Source: Gnetum montanum (taxonomy: Eukaryota > Streptophyta > Gnetopsida > Gnetales > Gnetaceae). Taken from it: a stretch of 44,059 bases of DNA. The position numbers and the translations under genes are program-made. Below the pieces are notes generated by a model. That model was not told where the DNA came from. It saw only the letters and a program-made list of their open reading frames with translations, and ran no database searches. Below, piece by piece: positions 1 through 10,726 of the stretch (positions within the stretch are counted from its first letter, which is position 1; each line of letters starts with the position of its first letter). The stretch spans positions 182,423 to 226,481 of the forward strand of contig MNCI01000921.1 of NCBI GenBank assembly GCA_015680685.1. The letters are read 5' to 3'.

Positions 1-2
1 TC

Positions 3-635
3 TTATTGAGTAGAAGTTGGAGCAAGAATTTCTCAGGTTACATATCAACAGATTATTCTCATATGTGGCTACCTTGGAAAGGAGAACCAAATCAAATATA
101 CATTTATAGTGAACCTTTGATGATTGATAATATTACTTCAAACGGAAAAAGTAAAATGGTTGAAAAAGGAGGTGTTGAAAACCAAATCTGTACACTCCAA
201 GAAAATTATAGTTCTAAAAAATAGCACTCAAAGAATAAGGATAAATGGGAGTTATACTTTGATGGTTCATGTAATTCAAAAGGTGTAGGAGTCTGTATAG
301 TTATATTAAGGAATGATTCACCTGAAATTCTAAAAGCAATTCATATATCTTTCCCTTGTACTAACAACAAGGCTGAGTATGAAGCTTTATGTATTGGTAT
401 AAGAATAGCTCTAGACAAAAAGATCAGAGTAATCACTATAAAAGGAGACTCAAGATTAGTTTGTGAACAAGTAAAGGGTAACTATGTAGTAAAGAGCTCA
501 TTCTTAATACCTTATAAGCAACTTTCTTGTAAGATGTTAGATCAGTTTCAATATTGCCGAATAGAGCATATAAACAAAGCAGAGAATCTTATAGCAGATG
601 ATTTGGCAAAGGTAGCTTTAACATTGGATATGTAA
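3..635 (+). pseudogene. RNase H domain (aRNH type) with upstream linker
   Basis: One frame runs from the left edge to TAA at 633-635 with a single internal TAG at 222. The first part (SEPLMIDNI, WLPWKGEPNQ) resembles the linker that follows retroelement protease. From about 240 there is a complete RNase H fold signature: YFDGSCNSKG (first Asp), NNKAEYEAL (Glu), IKGDSRLV (second Asp) and NLIADDLAKVA (last Asp). This is the plant type of RNase H that Tat-lineage elements carry in addition to their own. It would degrade RNA in the RNA/DNA hybrid during reverse transcription. It lies before the RT, not after it. It is non-functional because of its stops and truncated context. Confidence 0.75.
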
Positions 636-826
636 ATAATAGAAATTTACAACGATGTAATGGTTGAAAAAGAACATCAGCCATCAATACCAGATAATAT
701 AAGACATTTACAAGTATTTGAAGATGATGACCAAGTACTAAGATTTATGAAAAAGAAACAAGAATTTGAGGGTCAAGTGATACCTGAAACATCATCACAC
801 TCCAAAGCTAATTTTATTCCAAAAGG

Positions 827-1525
827 ATGATTGACTTGGAACATGAGTTCAGGAAAAATTTACTTACTAGAAAGGATATACAAAACCCAGATAGTCAAGC
901 TTTCGAGGTAGTAAATTTTGGATTAGACAGGATGCCAAAGATGTTGAATGTTACAAAGGAAAGAGATTCAAGTTTCAAGAAAAAATTGTTAACATGTCTA
1001 AGAAATAATTTGGACAATTTTGCTTAGTCTTATGATGATCTTAAAGCTTTTAGACCAGATGTGATGACACATAAAATTCCTTTAATAGAAGGTTGTAAAA
1101 TAGTCAAGCAAAAACAAAGGAAATTTAATCCATCATTTGAATCACCTATGGAAACTGAAATCAAGAAGTTGTTGCAGGCATGAATCATATATCCAGTACA
1201 ATATTCAACATGGCTTGCTAACCTTATTCCAGTGAGAAAGAAAAACGGTGATATAAGGCTTTTTGTAGACTCTAAAAATCTGAATGATGCCTCAAAAAAG
1301 GATAAGTATCCACTTCCAAGAATTGATGAGATGCTGATTAAAGTCTCAAGTTGTCAAGTGTATTCTTTATTAGATGGTTTCTTAGGTTATAATAAAATCA
1401 TGGTAGATAAGAATGATAGATACAGAACAGCATTCATCACTTCAGAGATTGCTTATGAGAAGGTTAGAGATATGAGGATTCCTACCAGAGTAACCATCAC
1501 CATTTTCTTCCCATCTCAAGAATAG
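827..1525 (+). pseudogene. Reverse transcriptase, N-terminal half, broken
   Basis: The frame from 827 continues through a TAG at 1025-1027 (in a FAxSYDD motif, normally FAWSYDD) and a TGA near 1183 (normally Gly in LLxAGxI). It then reaches RT blocks LANLIPVRKKNGDIRLFVD, KDKYPLPRIDE and SLLDGFLGYNKIMV. These are fingers/palm motifs of Ty3/gypsy RT, including the first catalytic Asp (LLDGF). Homology ends after YRTAFIT near 1440; the last 85 bases of open frame are unrelated. The YVDD box and the rest of pol are absent. Confidence 0.8.
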
Positions 1526-1799
1526 TCCATGAATAAAGGACTTGATAATGTACAGTTTGTTATTTTTGTTAGGAATGAGGTTTTTATACCACCAAACCTT
1601 ATGTTTAATGGAAATTTTCCTCCAAAAAGATTTATCTATTTAGCTATAAAAGTTCAATAAAAGCTTCAAGTATAGTTCAATCTTAAAATGGGGCTTGCAT
1701 AAATTTCTTTAAGCTTTTAAGGGGGTAGAAATGTTGGCACATTTTGGCCATTTCATGGAACAATTACCAATGAATTTGTTTTCAAATAAACAAATACTA
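1526..1799. other. Non-coding stretch after pol fragment
   Basis: AT-rich sequence with no coding signature. It may be retroelement 3' region or flank. I see no LTR copy elsewhere in the window. Confidence 0.4.
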
Positions 1800-1949
1800 T
1801 AATTTTTTGAAGTTGTCAATCCAGGCAGGAAAGCGACCTTGTAAATTGTTCCAGGATAAACCTAGATCTATAAGAGTGGTGAGGTCACTTAAACAGGGTG
1901 TAATGGTTCCTACAAGATTTTTTTGGTCAAGATATAGTTCAATGAGACG
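1800..1949 (-). pseudogene. LRR fragment of a receptor-like protein
   Basis: A minus-strand open frame (stop at 1797-1799) encodes about two plant-type leucine-rich repeats: LIELYLDQKNLVGTITP followed by LTTLIDLGLSWNNLQGRFP. This fits the xLxxLxLxxNxLxGxIP pattern of extracellular LRR receptor kinases and receptor-like proteins. Nothing upstream in the frame looks like an LRR, signal peptide or kinase. It is a short relic of a gene or of a duplicated exon, not a gene. Confidence 0.6.
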
Positions 1950-2114
1950 ATAGAAATGACCACATGTGCAAGGAAACCTAACCATGCTCAAGAAATCCAC
2001 AAATAACGATGCCTGTGCGAAGGAAAATGATTTGGACACAAAATAACATCACTGTAGGCACTATGCACGCACAATTGGCAAGCTATGACCAGAGCAAAGA
2101 CGTCGAAGGGTATG

Positions 2115-2541
2115 AAAGAAACAGAGTTCGAGCAAGCCGCGTATTGCTAGGGCCAGAAAGTTTGGTGTCGAATTCACCATTTTTTCTCAGGATTCAACAA
2201 TCGTCGTAGATGCCATTGAAGACCAAGGCACTACTTCAAAATTGATGTTGAATGAGGAGGCCATAGATGATGATGAAGCTCATTATCCAGCATCTACAAA
2301 CAATCCCAATCCCTACTCTCTACAATTTCAACAGCTTCACCCACAATTCCAGCATCAATGCTCACTACCAAAACCTTATCTCGGAGACAATAATTTTGAA
2401 GCTACACCTTCACGACGTGCCCTTCATCTCCACCTGAGCAAACAATTCCTGTCGGATTGTAGGGATTTGCATACCTCAAATCCCAGTTTGAAAATGTATG
2501 AGTGGATCCTCTATTATCGAGTGTCTGAAGGCAAGCAGTAA
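2115..2541 (+). other. Open frame of unknown origin
   Basis: A single frame without stops for about 140 codons (TGA just upstream, stop at 2539-2541; an internal ATG at 2245). The predicted peptide has a basic start (KPRIARARKFGVEF), an acidic patch (NEEAIDDDEAH) and a Gln/His/Pro-rich centre. I do not recognise a family. Composition is less AT-rich than the surroundings, so it may be an exon relic of a host gene, possibly the same locus as the methyltransferase-like fragment just downstream. Confidence 0.3.
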
Positions 2542-2809
2542 CCGAACTTCGAAATCATCCTCCGCAGCAACAACAGGAGGAATAATGGGTGGCCAGAATG
2601 TGCATTCGAGAGACATGGCACTGTTCAACACTTTCAATTACAGTGATTCTGGGTATCAGGGTAGTAGTTATCTACACTCCTTCGACTGGTACCAACGTTA
2701 CCATGGATTAAAAACCTTTCTCAATTCATTTGTGCCCAAGAACTTGCACGTTCTCATGGTCAGTTGTGGAAACGCAGCACAGCTTTGGGACCTTCAACAT
2801 TTTATCTAG
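2498..2809 (+). pseudogene. Methyltransferase-like (METTL13-type) fragment
   Basis: Codons 62-93 of this frame (2681-2776) read FDWYQRYHGLKTFL then VPKNLHVLMVSCGNA. This matches the start of the class I SAM-dependent methyltransferase fold in the METTL13/eEF1A-lysine methyltransferase-like family, where FDWYQRY...L...VP...VLMVGCGNA is typical. In motif I a Gly is replaced by Ser (VSCGNA). The rest of the methyltransferase domain is absent after position 2809. I read it as a truncated gene relic. Family assignment is from memory of the motif only. Confidence 0.5.
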
Positions 2810-2819
2810 AGAGTTGTTT

Positions 2820-3920
2820 TTTTTCCTCTAGACTACGAGCATAAAAATAATAAACAACAACCTCTTGGTCAAGGATTTACAAATATTTATGGATTTTGTT
2901 GACCATTGGATTTTTGTCAAAGTTCTTTAGCCATATTTTTCCACTTCTGGTATTTTTCTATACTAGTGGAAGACCTAAATTCCTCACCCATGCAACTTTG
3001 TAGTCCTTTTTCCATTTTTTTTTCTTCTCTTGCAATTATTGAAGACCACATATGATATTTTTTAGAGCAATGTCTCTTTTACAGTAAATATCCAATCTTG
3101 GAAGTAGAATAGAGAGAGATGTTCATAATGCCTATTCTATGATCTCATATATTAGGTACTTCATACCTATCATTGACCTATGAAATTAAAATTCATTTTC
3201 CTTTTTTTTCCTTAATAATAGTAAGTGTGCTCTTTGCAAGTGTGCTTAATGGAGTGGCTTGAGTGTTACGACTTACATGAAACTAAGCTACTTTGTTAGG
3301 AAGCAATGTTGCAATTTGATTTACTTTAGGGTCCTATTGAGACTTCATCTTGAATCTTTGACTAGAAATAGTGGATGATGCTAATGACTAATCCAACATT
3401 AAGAGTATCTTAGAAGATGTTAAACTAGGCATGTTGTAAGTAGTATTTCTACTAATAGTATATTTTTCCAAACTTAATGGTAACTTTAGTACATTGGTTA
3501 TGGGCTTCAAAGTACTTACTATAAGCTTTAATCCACTTGATGTAGCCTTTGAGAAATGTATTGATGGTGATGATTCTTGCACTTTCTCTTGAGTTACTAG
3601 GAGCTTTAAGTTACCTACATCAAGTTATGTCTGTTATGCCTACTATGGCGATGCATCCATTAGCTTACTTGGACTTTGTTGTTGTAGTTGAGCAAATGTT
3701 ATGAAGAATAACATGTTATCATTTTCACTATTAGCCATCTCATCATATTCTACCATTTTTCCTTGCACTTTATTTAAGGTAGACATCTCTTTTTCCCTTA
3801 TGTTAGGCATATCTATTATGATGGACATCTTCTTATTCTTTGTATTAACAATATTTGCTAAGGTGATCATGTTAGATTTAACACTATGGAATCTCCAGAA
3901 TTTGAACCCTCCTTGATGCT
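2820..3920. other. AT-rich non-coding stretch
   Basis: No coding signature on either strand; the open frames present are short and lack domain motifs. This is the flank into which element 1 inserted. The last bases (ATGCT at 3916-3920) may be its target-site duplication, matching TTGCT at 22375-22379 in 4 of 5 positions. Confidence 0.4.
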
Positions 3921-4644
3921 TGTGGCGACAAAAAATGTCAACAACTAGAACGGTCATGCTGATGGGTCCACAGCCACAATACAGCACTAACCCTACCCCT
4001 GTCTGAAGGGTAATTGTTGGAGGGGGAAAATAGAGGTGGAGCACCTGAAATGGTCTTGTTGATTGAACTAGGACTTATGGAATGTTTTGATGAACAAGTT
4101 CTAGGGAGGGTTCACACAATGCTTTTGGTGGTACTAGGGCCAATTAAGATGGAGCATAGTATAGTTTTTCAATGTGAAAATGATGGTGCAAACGTGTGAA
4201 TATGTGCAATCTAGTGAAAAAATGCAAGTGCAATGCTAAATGTCAAAGAAAATGCTTGAAAATGTAACGGATTTGGAGAGAGGAAGAATGGCACTACCCA
4301 AATGGGGGGAGTGTAGCAATTACAAAAGAGAGGTAAGGAGGTACATAGCATATAGATGGGCACAGTAGGTAGTGTAGTCACAGTCTCTAGGGTGTTTGGG
4401 CTATGAAAATTGACGTCTGCCATGAAGTCTAATTCTACTATATTAATTACCATGATTTCCTATGGGTTGCAGTGTACTGTGGCATGCAAAAGTGTCCCAA
4501 AGGTCTGCCAAGGTGTTAGGGGTTTTCAAGTGCAAGAATGTTAATGCCAAGATCCTAAATACTAGATGAAAATGCCAACTAAATGCCTCAAAATTCCAAC
4601 TACTAAAATGAAATTTCCAACCCCTAAAATGTGAAACGCAGGGG

Positions 4645-4652
4645 TATTTATA
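4645..4652 (-). promoter_or_regulatory. TATA box of element 1 LTR (3' copy)
   Basis: TATTTATA on + reads TATAAATA on -, the strand of gag-pol. The same motif sits at the matching place in the 5' LTR (21322-21329), which supports it as the LTR promoter. Confidence 0.6.
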
Positions 4653-5070
4653 GGGTTAGGGTTGACGTGAAGTGTAGATCAGGCATGATGTGGCAAAGGG
4701 GGTAGTTGAGGCTACACTAACCCCAACTATGCTCCCACTAGAGCAAAATGGTGTTATGCTATGGTGTGCTTCAATGGACCCCAAGAGATTACCAAATTGT
4801 GACTACACTACCAAGACCACATGTTCTAGAGCAGAAAAGACCGCAATGTACCTACAAATAGTAAAAAATAGTGTAATTTGGAGGTTACACTCCAAGACTA
4901 TGCTTTCCTTTCTTTCAAGTGGGATTGAGCATAGGTACAATATTGGGACATAGGGGGTGCAAAGGAGATGCAAGTTGCTAATCTTTCTTGTTGAAGGAGT
5001 GTTGGAGCTGAGGTGGAGGCCAATGTTGAGCTCTTAAATTTTTGGAGGTAGCCCTACATTACTACACTAG

Positions 5071-5505
5071 CTACGCTCTAGAGCATAACTGAACAGTTAG
5101 GAAAATTCTACAAAAATTGAAGTATAGTGCTAGCTATGCTAACTACGCTCTAGAGCGTAACAAGAAAAGTGAGAGTGTAGCACTAACACTTTGATAAAAA
5201 ATAACAAAACTTGCAATCTATGCTAGCTATGCTCTAGAGCATAGTAGGAAGGGTAGCCCTAGGAGTTAGAAAATATACCAAAATGCCTCTTCCATGCAAA
5301 GTTAACTTGACAACTTCTAGCTCGGTACTTAGGAAAAACTGGCCATTGAAGTGCATGCTATGCTGACTACGCTCTGGAGCATAGTAGGGAGAATGGAAGT
5401 GTAGCATAACACTTAGAAAATTTTTGCAACTACTATTGGCAGTTAGAAAATTTTGAAAATCTCACTCTATGCTACATGCTATGCTGACTACACTTTGGAG
5501 CATAG
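5071..5505. repeat. Five palindromic boxes in 3' LTR
   Basis: Copies of a dyad centred on TCTAGA or its variants lie at 5071-5088, 5144-5159 (perfect 16 bp), 5227-5244 (perfect 18 bp, CTATGCTCTAGAGCATAG), 5367-5384 and 5488-5505. Spacing is about 75-140 bp. Each could fold as a hairpin or bind a dimeric factor. Equivalent boxes occur in the 5' LTR. Confidence 0.75.
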
Positions 5506-5585
5506 TCCTAATAGTAGAAGCATGGACCAAACACTTAGACAAATTTGATGTTGAGGTGCTATCGCTTGAATTTGGTGGTGTTTCA

Positions 5586-5600
5586 TTGGTCCCTCTTCGT
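5586..5600 (-). other. Polypurine tract of element 1
   Basis: Read on -, the bases next to the 3' LTR are GAAGAGGGACCAA followed by the LTR start TGAAACACC. A purine-rich run at the inner edge of the 3' LTR is the expected primer for plus-strand DNA synthesis. Confidence 0.6.
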
Positions 5601-7209
5601 CAATGTTTGGAGGAGTGGCCCAAGAGACGTCAACAAAGAACCCAAAACACCATGGAAGGCATAGCACCAACATTGCTCATTGGTACCTAGTCAAAGGGTG
5701 CTTCACCAAGCTCGAGAGTGCTAAAGGTAATGGTAGGCTATAGGTAATGGATGTAGAGAATTGGCATGGGATAGCAAGGAATGAGATGAAAATGATGTAT
5801 TATGCTGCAAGATGCAACGTCAACACAGTCGACCATGATCATGGCACTAGGGTAACTTGTAACCGAAATGATGATCTCTCATCGAAAAGCTTATGAGAGA
5901 GTTATCACCCATAGCACTAGAATGACTTATCCCTAACATGTTAACCTCTTTTTAGAGTGGTTATGAAAAGGCTAATACAAATTCAAGGTTGGATCGATTG
6001 CAAAATTATAGCTTTGCTAGATTTATTTTTTTTTTCTTTTTGCTTTTTTCTTTATGAAGTGCTAGCTACAAGATGCTCATCATTGAGTAGACTATGTGCC
6101 ACTCAATTGGCTTTGCTTAGAGGCAACTGTGTTACATCTGTAAAATAGGTGTTTCCTCCTCAAGATGAGTTGCATTACATCTACTTGGGCTTTGACTAGC
6201 CCACAGAGGCTTCCCATGGGATGCATTGTGTTACATATGTCATGGGTTCTACAATCGACTGAAAGAATGGTGCCATGTGCATCAAAGAAGCTTGCAAGGT
6301 AGGCAAGAAAATGTAAGGCAAAAGGGGTAAATGCAAGTAGGCTATAGTGGGGTAATAGGGAGGTGCACTCTCGAGTGGCTTGGTGAGTCCAATGAAGCAC
6401 ATCAAAGTAATGAGATGACTAGCTGCTACAATGAAACATGTCCCTAAACAACCATCTCCAGGGCTTCATCCTGTAAACATAACATAGAAAAAACAAGAAA
6501 ACAACCACACAACATGAGATAAGAACAAAAAACTGGTTATGAGGGCACTACAAGTGCCATGAGTGCTGGACCAATTGTAAGAGCTTGTAGTGGCAAAGTA
6601 GGAAGGCTAGTGTAGGTGCTGGAGCCAAAAGGCTACAAAAACTCTAGCAACCATACTAAAAACAAGCACCCCAAGGAGGCTAATAAGGTGGCTGAGGGTA
6701 ATGGCGATGCATGTGCTTAAAACTCCACACCAAGGATAGGAACCTAGAAACCCAACAAGATGGTAGGAAGTTAGGATGCTGAACATACTTTCAAGCCCAT
6801 GTAATGGTGAGGGCTAGAGGATGGTAGTACAGTGGCTAGGCCATAGTACTACTAGGACTCCAGCGGGTGGTGCTGAAGGTGAGATCTCCAACCAATAATG
6901 AAATACCCAAGGTCGACAATGCTGTCAGTGTGACCTAGGAGTGGTACTACTAGTGATGGTGGCAATAGCTCTGGAAGGTTAGCAAACTACCTACGGGCAT
7001 CTCTGGAGGATCAAAAAAATGCCAAGAGTGGTAACACTACAAATGTTCTAGAGGCTTTTCTCTTGATAACATGAACTTTATTCTAGAACTATAATGCCCT
7101 ACCCTACCCTACCCAAGAGGTGTGGGCAGATAATGGAGGATTGAAAATATTCATGCTCGCTTGTCCATAGAACTATGTGTGTTGAGCTGTGTGTGCTAAA
7201 CTATGAACC
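5601..7209. other. 3' untranslated region of element 1
   Basis: About 1.6 kb between the polypurine tract and the minisatellite. It holds short spurious open frames on both strands and a T-rich run near 6024-6050. I see no domain. Long, variable 3' UTRs are usual in Tat/Ogre elements. Confidence 0.5.
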
Positions 7210-7620
7210 CAATTTAAGGTCTTACTAGACCACATATTATGCTAGTTTAAGGTCCTAGTAGACCGTGAACCTAGTTTAAGGTCCTGGTAGACTATGAAGC
7301 ACTAGTTTATAGTCCTATTAGACTACTATGTGCTAGTTTAATGTCATAGTAGATAGTGGCTATTATGCCAATTTAATGTCATGATGCAAGGATGAGCTAT
7401 GCCAGTTTATAGTCATACCAAACTATGTCGTGGATGCCAATTTTTATGTCATGCCCCAACGATAAGTTGTGTCAGTTTATAGTCATAGTAGACTTGCTAT
7501 GCTAGTTTAACGTCATAATGGATGAGTGTGCTATGGATAATAGTTTAATGTCATAGCCCAAAGGTGCTTTATGTCAATTTATAGTCATAACGGACTTGCT
7601 ATGCTAGTTTAACATAATAT
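7210..7620 (+). repeat. ~31-bp minisatellite array, 13 units
   Basis: Units begin near 7210, 7242, 7271, 7302, 7333, 7369, 7402, 7437, 7472, 7502, 7541, 7574 and 7603. Each carries the core YTAGTTTAANGTCRTAG, usually followed by TAGAC, with 29-39 bp between starts. It lies just past the end of integrase. Tandem repeats in this place are known for Tat/Ogre elements; the same core recurs at 11298, 17386, 30202 and 31698. Confidence 0.8.
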
Positions 7621-7677
7621 CAAATTCTTGCTTACCTTGCTTTGTTATTGATGCGATGCTATGTACTAGGCATAGTA

Positions 7678-8735
7678 CTACTTTAGGTACAAATGGTTGA
7701 TCAGATTAGCAAACTCATTGCCATCTAGATCAACAAGCTTGAATGCTCCATTGTCATAGGCCTTGGTGACCAAGAAAGGCCCTTCCTAGTTGGCCAAGGA
7801 TTTATCCATGGATTCATGAATAGCCTTGAGGACTAAGCCCCCTCTCCTGATTAGGTGTTGATGCTGATTGTGGTAGTGCTTTTGCCATTACTTTTCTTGA
7901 TACCTTTCGATGTGATCAAGTATCTGCATGCACTCTTCCTCTTTGGAGTCGAGATCGATGATTCTCAACTCATCATTTTGAGCCTCACTAATGAAGCTCA
8001 AGAGGCTCACATGGAGTGATGGGACCTGCAATTCAAGAGGAAAAATTGCTTTAGACCCATACACAAGGCTATATGGTGTCTTACCTATTTCTATTTTCCG
8101 TGTTGTGTGGTAGACCCATAGTCCATAGACTAGCTACTCCTACCATCGTTGTTTGCTACTACTAAGCATCTTCTTTAGAAGGTTGATGATGATCTTATTT
8201 ATAGCCTTTGCTTAGCCATTTTCCTGCAGGTAGTATGGTGATGAAAAGAAATGCTTAATCCCAAGGTGTTCGTAGAAGGCTTTGGTTTCTGCACTGCTAA
8301 ACTGTGGCTCGTTGTCTATGACTATAGTCATGGGTAGATCAAACTAGGTCACTATGTTATCAAGAATGAATTTGCAAAACTATTGCAATGTTATCTTCTT
8401 AAGGAAAATAGCTTCAACCCACTTGGTAAAGTATTCAGTTGTGGTTATGATGAAGCTATGTCCTGCAGAAGACTTAGTTGTGATAGGCGCTATGATATCC
8501 AACCCCCAACATTGGAATACCCACATGATCTGTGTGGTATGTAGTTTAGCGGGTGGCACATGCATTTAGTTGTCATGCCATTGACACATGTTGCACATCT
8601 TGACTTTGGAAACACAATCCTACTTCATGTAAGGCCAATAGTAGCCTAAGCATCTAATTTTCGGTGTCATGGCCCTATGTGCTATCTGACCTCCACATAG
8701 TCCTTCATGGACTTTATCAATGATCATGTGTGCAT
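7678..8735 (-). pseudogene. Integrase of element 1
   Basis: From high to low coordinate: an HHCC zinc-binding segment (VHEGLCGG, then CNMCQ), a DDE core starting WGLDIIAPI and FTKWVEAIFLKK (first Asp), IVIDNEPQF (second Asp) and FFSSPYYLQENG (Glu region), then a C-terminal part ending FKLVDLDGNEFANLINHLYLK with its own stop at 7678-7680. The enzyme would insert the cDNA into the host genome. At least six in-frame stops break it, mostly TAG in place of Gln or Trp codons (for example in the ENG-A and RW-E stretches). The C-terminus is of the usual length. Confidence 0.85.
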
Positions 8736-9019
8736 CACTATCACTAACATAAGTTATTAGTATGTCATTGTAGCATCTATGACATAGTGTGTTATCACCT
8801 ACGAGGATGTACTACCATGATCATTTTTGCCCTGCATCTTTTTGGGCAATGGTTAGATGTTGTGGAGGCTCACCCTATACAAGGTACAACTTAATGGCAT
8901 CGTACGACTTTTGTGTATGAGTTGTGCTTTTTCTAGCTATAGATGCAATGTCAATTACTTGTCTGATAGGCTTGGCGCACTTCGTTACTAAAGCAGGCAA
9001 CGCATGAAACATGTTAGGT

Positions 9020-9410
9020 GCAATGCTTAAGGCTAAGGTAGCTAATGCATCGGCAATGGCATTCTTGTTGCAAGGAATATGTTAGATATTTGTGGTTGCA
9101 AATTGTTTAAGCATGTTCTTTGCCAAGTCACAATAATGTTATAAATTTTGTTCTTTATAAGAATAAACCTTTGTGACTTGGTTAATGACTAACTATGAAT
9201 CGCCCTAGATCACTAGGTTTTGAATTCCTAGGTCGCAGGCTGCTAAGATATTTCTAAGGAGACCTTCATACTACGCGATGTTGTTAGTGCAAATGGAATA
9301 CAAAATGATAAGTGAAGGGTCAAATATCCATAAAGAGAAATGTGATTATAGTAGTGGCACTACCTCCTTGAGAGGTTGAAGCACCATCAAACTATAAGAT
9401 TACTTCAACA
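9020..9410 (-). pseudogene. Second RNase H (aRNH) of element 1
   Basis: The minus strand shows FDGASTSQGGS (first Asp), then after a frameshift near 9320 CTNNIA-YEGLLRN (Glu position), LVI-GDS (Asp) and AIADALATLALS (last Asp). It follows the first RNase H directly and precedes integrase. This dual arrangement is the established signature of Tat-lineage Ty3/gypsy elements. Stops replace several Gln and Glu codons; it is dead. Confidence 0.75.
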
Positions 9411-9499
9411 TTGGCAGGCACTTGGCCTATATTACTAACATGCTCATCTAAGAATTTTGGATCTCTCATTGCTTGATCATTTATTGGTGAAGTCCTGAG

Positions 9500-9875
9500 T
9501 TGTGCAACTATTGCTTGACCTTTAGTTGATGCTTGCACTACGTAGTGCAATTCAAACTCAACAATTATTACTTCCCACTATGCAATTTGACTACTTTCGT
9601 AAGTGTTTGTGATGATGGCCCAGAGTACATTGCTCTTGCAGATGATGTTTACCTAACTATGGAAAAGATAGTGCCTTCACATCTTAAGTAAAAAGACTAA
9701 GGTGAGGAAATTCTTCTCCACATCATTGTATTTTTCTTCATGGGCCACTAACGCATGGCTTAGGTAGTATACAGGGACCTCTAAGCCATCATCTCACTTT
9801 TGACAAAGTAGAGAGGTGATGGACATGTCGAAGGTTGCAAGGTAGATGTAGAATGATTTATCTCCTTATGGAGGA
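9500..9875 (-). pseudogene. First RNase H (Ty3/gypsy type) of element 1
   Basis: In frame with RT upstream, the minus strand reads GDKSFYIYLATFDMSITSLL, VPVYYLSHAL, EEKYNDVEKNFLTLVF, then a WAIITNTYESSQIA-W-like stretch. This matches the native RNase H domain after gypsy RT (LxxYLA...VSAVL, PVYYVSxAL, ExRYxxxEKLxLALV). Stops interrupt it. Confidence 0.75.
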
Positions 9876-10019
9876 TAGACCATAGGAAGTTGAGCCAACT
9901 CCTATTTGAGATTGTCAAATGCTACTTAGCATTAAGCTATCCACTCAAAGTGGATTCACTTTTTGAGTAGATGTTGCATTAGTTGCAACTTATTAGTTAC
10001 CTGTGCAATAAACTTGTGA

Positions 10020-10720
10020 ATGAATTATGGTCTACCTTGTAACCCATGTAGCTCCTTAAGGTTAGCTAGTGATCCTAAGTTGATGATGGCCTTAACCGTA
10101 TTTGGATCTATGGGTATGCCTACTTTTGATACTACAAAACCTAGCATGCGACTTATTTTGACACCAAAGACATACTTTTTAGGATTCAATCCAAGGTCAT
10201 GTCTTAGGCAATGTTTGAGTACATAGTCATCTGCATGGTTGTGTGCCATTTTGGACTAAACTACTATGTCTTCAACATAGTCATTAAGAAAATCTAACAA
10301 ATAATCACTAAAAATGTATGTCATAGCACATTGATAGGTTGCTCCTTCGTTCTTTAGTTCGAAAGGCATCATTGTGTAGCAAAACATACCCCAAGGGGTC
10401 ATAAAGGTAGTACTGAGCTAGTGCTCCAAGTTGATTCAAATCTAATTGTAAGTAAAGAACCTATCTATAAAGGATAACAAGGCATGACTAGCCATAGTAT
10501 CAACTAGATGATCGATACTAGGCAATGGAAAATCATCTTTAATGGTTTCCTTGTTTAGGTCCCAAAAGTCTATGCAAATGCATATGCTCCCATTTTTCTT
10601 GGGTGCAATCACAATGTTAGAGACCCAGTCTACGTAGTCAATGGCCAAAATGAAACCAGCTTTGTAAAGCTTGGTGATTTCATCATAGATTTCCAACGCC
10701 ACCTCAAGCCTAATCTTGCG
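10020..10720 (-). pseudogene. Reverse transcriptase of element 1
   Basis: One minus-strand frame with stops covers the RT blocks: GFILAIDYVDWVSNIVIA-KKNG, RICIDF-like ICIDFWDLNKETI, DDFPLPSIDHLVD, LSFIDRFFTYN, WGMFCYTMMPFELKNEGATYQ, NDYVEDIVV, LRLNPKK-like LGLNPKKYVFGVK and LGFVVSKVGI. The catalytic box reads YVED where active enzymes have YVDD, so a metal-binding Asp is lost. A TAG follows FFTYN (normally YNQI). It shares frame with the pre-RT segment upstream and the RNase H downstream. Confidence 0.85.
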
Positions 10721-10726
10721 AGCTTT

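Larger units (their letters stand above)
1..1525 (+). mobile_element. Decayed Ty3/gypsy pol fragment (element 0)
   Basis: The left edge of the window opens inside a pol-like reading frame. In order it shows a post-protease linker, an RNase H domain, a second linker and the N-terminal half of a reverse transcriptase. The frame is broken by stops at 222, 633, 1025 and about 1183 and by a shift near 827. RT homology stops abruptly near 1440, after the conserved AFIT, where the PWG...FCY segment should follow, so the 3' part of pol is lost. No LTR of this element is visible in the window. Assignment to a Tat-like lineage rests on the plant-type RNase H and is tentative. Confidence 0.8.
3921..5585 (-). 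repeat. 3' LTR of element 1
   Basis: It aligns by eye along its whole length with 20597-22374 (shared landmarks: a GAACAAGTTCTAGGG block, a GTGTAGCAATTAC-like block, the TATTTATA box and the palindromes). On + it runs from TG (3921) to CA (5585), as expected for LTR ends. It has diverged considerably from its partner by substitutions and small indels, so the insertion is old. Confidence 0.8.

Noticed and set aside
3641-4044. Minus-strand 133-codon frame spanning the element 1 edge
   Set aside because: It crosses the LTR boundary at 3921, so it cannot be an old gene, and it has no recognisable motif.
7210-7620. CRISPR array
   Set aside because: Repeats are degenerate, spacing is irregular, the spacers are not unique sequences of fixed size and the context is a plant retroelement.
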